Of a DNA stretch of 7,727 bases, positions 6,546-7,727 are shown one piece after another. A program made the position numbers and the translations under genes. Position 1 is the first letter of the stretch, and each line of letters opens with the position of its first letter. The notes beneath the pieces are model-generated. The model was not told where the DNA came from. It saw nothing but the letters and a program-made list of their open reading frames with translations, and searched no databases. The DNA comes from Nitrospirota bacterium (GTDB lineage: Bacteria; Nitrospirota; Nitrospiria; Nitrospirales; Nitrospiraceae): the NCBI GenBank assembly GCA_004296865.1, contig SCVQ01000418.1:1-7727 (forward strand). Direction: 5' to 3'.

Positions 6546-7727
6546 CGGTACGGGCCCAGGGATTCAAGAAGAACCGCGCCTGTCGCTATTGCGGCGCTAC
6601 AACGCTGGACTTGGTGCTGTCGCTGGGTGAGCAGCCTCCGTCCAACAGCTTTCTACGGGCGGACCAGGTGGCCGGCGAAGCCCGGTACCCGCTCGACGTG
6701 TACCGTTGCGAGCGGTGCGCGCTGGTCCAGCTTCTGGACGTCGTGCCCGCCGAGACGATCTTCGACGATTACGTCTATCTGTCGTCCACCTCGAAGGCAC
6801 TTGTCCAGCATTACGGCAGGCTGGCAGAGATCCTCACCGGCCGGTTCGGTTTCCGGGCCGGGGACGCGGTCGTGGACATCGGCTGCAACGATGGGGTCTT
6901 GCTGAAAGGCTATACACAGCCTGGCCTCGTCCGGATCGGAGTCGAGCCCTCCAAGGTCGCCGAGGTGGCCTCGGCCGCCGGCTTCACCGTGTTTCGCGGG
7001 TTCTTCGGCCCAGCGCTGGCCCGAGACATCGTCGAGAAACACGGCCCGGCCAAGGTGGTGACGGCCACCAACGTCTTCGCCCACGTGGACGCGATCGGGA
7101 ACTTCGTGGATGGACTCCGACCGCTGCTCGGGCACGACGGCGTGTTCGTCATTGAGGCGCCCTATCTGCTCGACATGGTCGAGCAGACCCTCTTCGATAC
7201 GATCTACCACGAGCACCTCTGCTATCTCAGCCTGACCCCCCTGGTGCCCTTTTTGGCCCGGCATGGTCTGGAGGTCTTCGACGTTGAGCGGGTGCCCTTC
7301 GGGGCCTCCGGCCCCGCCATCCGGGTCTTTGTCCAGCCGGTCGAAGCCGGCCGGCTCGTGGGATCGTCTGTCAAACAGATGCTCGATGACGAAGCGTGCT
7401 GGGGTGTGGATCGGCCCGAGCCATACCGCGGCTTCGCGCGTGCGGTCGAGCAGGTCCGCTCAGGGGTTCTGGATATTCTGGCACGGCTCAAGGAGGAGGG
7501 CGCCAGTATCGGCGGCTACGGGGCCCCAGCCAAGGGAAACACGCTCCTGAACTTTCTCGGTCTGACGCCGGCCATAATCGAGTCCATCGCTGAGACGAAC
7601 GCCTGGAAACAGGGCCTACTCACCCCCGGCTCGCACATTCCGATCGTGAGCGAAGAGGAGTTCCTGCACCGGATGCCTGACTACGCCCTGCTGCTGAGCT
7701 GGAACTATCTGGACTTCTTTCTGGATA
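6542..7727 (+). CDS. Zinc-motif NDP-sugar C-methyltransferase (TcaB9/TylCIII/NovU type), 3' end outside the window
   Basis: The frame is open from ATG 6542 (ATGA overlap with the dehydrogenase stop) to the right edge: 395 codons, nearly complete against the roughly 410 residues usual for the family. Three parts are visible. First, an N-terminal putative zinc-binding domain with two CxxC pairs, C14/C17 and C56/C59. Second, a SAM-binding core with VVDIGCNDGVLL (110-121), where D-I-G-C-N-D-G replaces the usual DIGSNDG, and an acidic end of strand 2 at GVEPS. Third, a C-terminal domain with GGYGAPAKGNT (324-334) and KQGLLTPGSHIPI (356-368). The catalytic positions known from TcaB9, as I recall them, are matched: H181, and Y222-H223-E224-H225 in YHEHLCY. 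Family members methylate a ring carbon (typically C3) of an NDP-4-keto-6-deoxyhexose using SAM. The cluster may therefore make a C-methyl-branched sugar; the exact substrate is inferred only. The Shine-Dalgarno is weak, so translation is probably coupled to the dehydrogenase. Confidence 0.92.
   Translation, partial: MTVRAQGFKKNRACRYCGATTLDLVLSLGEQPPSNSFLRADQVAGEARYPLDVYRCERCALVQLLDVVPAETIFDDYVYLSSTSKALVQHYGRLAEILTGRFGFRAGDAVVDIGCNDGVLLKGYTQPGLVRIGVEPSKVAEVASAAGFTVFRGFFGPALARDIVEKHGPAKVVTATNVFAHVDAIGNFVDGLRPLLGHDGVFVIEAPYLLDMVEQTLFDTIYHEHLCYLSLTPLVPFLARHGLEVFDVERVPFGASGPAIRVFVQPVEAGRLVGSSVKQMLDDEACWGVDRPEPYRGFARAVEQVRSGVLDILARLKEEGASIGGYGAPAKGNTLLNFLGLTPAIIESIAETNAWKQGLLTPGSHIPIVSEEEFLHRMPDYALLLSWNYLDFFLD

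Noticed and set aside
6706..7155. Alternative sense-strand open frame inside the C-methyltransferase
   Set aside because: Arg-rich out-of-frame shadow; the frame from 6542 carries every family motif and runs open to the window edge.

Overview
The window is a dense, single-strand (+) stretch of a bacterial surface-glycan (polysaccharide or glycoconjugate) biosynthesis locus. The DNA is GC-rich and uses GTG as well as ATG starts. Genes abut or overlap by 4 to 13 bases, apart from one 85-base gap and a 14-base gap before the dehydrogenase start. Nothing here fixes the taxon. It looks like a high-GC Gram-negative-type environmental bacterium (a Nitrospirota-like lineage would fit, but that is only a guess). 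No tRNA, rRNA, CRISPR array, insertion sequence, promoter or intrinsic terminator was recognised.

Layout, left to right: (1) the C-terminal end of a class I SAM-dependent methyltransferase, cut by the left edge (2-385). (2) A short gap holding GC-rich palindromes and a possible 30-codon linking ORF, then a family-4-like (GT-B) glycosyltransferase (471-1586). (3) Two consecutive large polytopic membrane proteins (1574-3427 and 3424-5337) that are clearly diverged tandem paralogues of a family I cannot name. (4) A UDP-glucose/GDP-mannose-type nucleotide-sugar dehydrogenase (5352-6545). (5) A zinc-motif C-methyltransferase of the TcaB9/TylCIII/NovU type (6542 to the right edge, incomplete).

Working model (inference): the dehydrogenase and the C-methyltransferase act on nucleotide-linked sugars in the cytoplasm, giving a uronic acid and a C-methyl-branched deoxysugar. 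These could be one modified sugar or two separate ones. The GT4-like enzyme adds a residue on the cytoplasmic face. The two membrane paralogues would act at the membrane, for example as GT-C-like transferases or polymerase/ligase-type proteins. No canonical Wzx, Wzy, ABC exporter or initiating phosphoglycosyltransferase lies in the window.

The most interesting element is the pair of uncharacterised membrane paralogues. They share several strong signatures: an S-D pair in the first loop, an aromatic-W-x5-N-x-L-A stretch, FGYPR with a downstream ADRIN, QK...KER, and YPK...GSLEY near the C-terminus.
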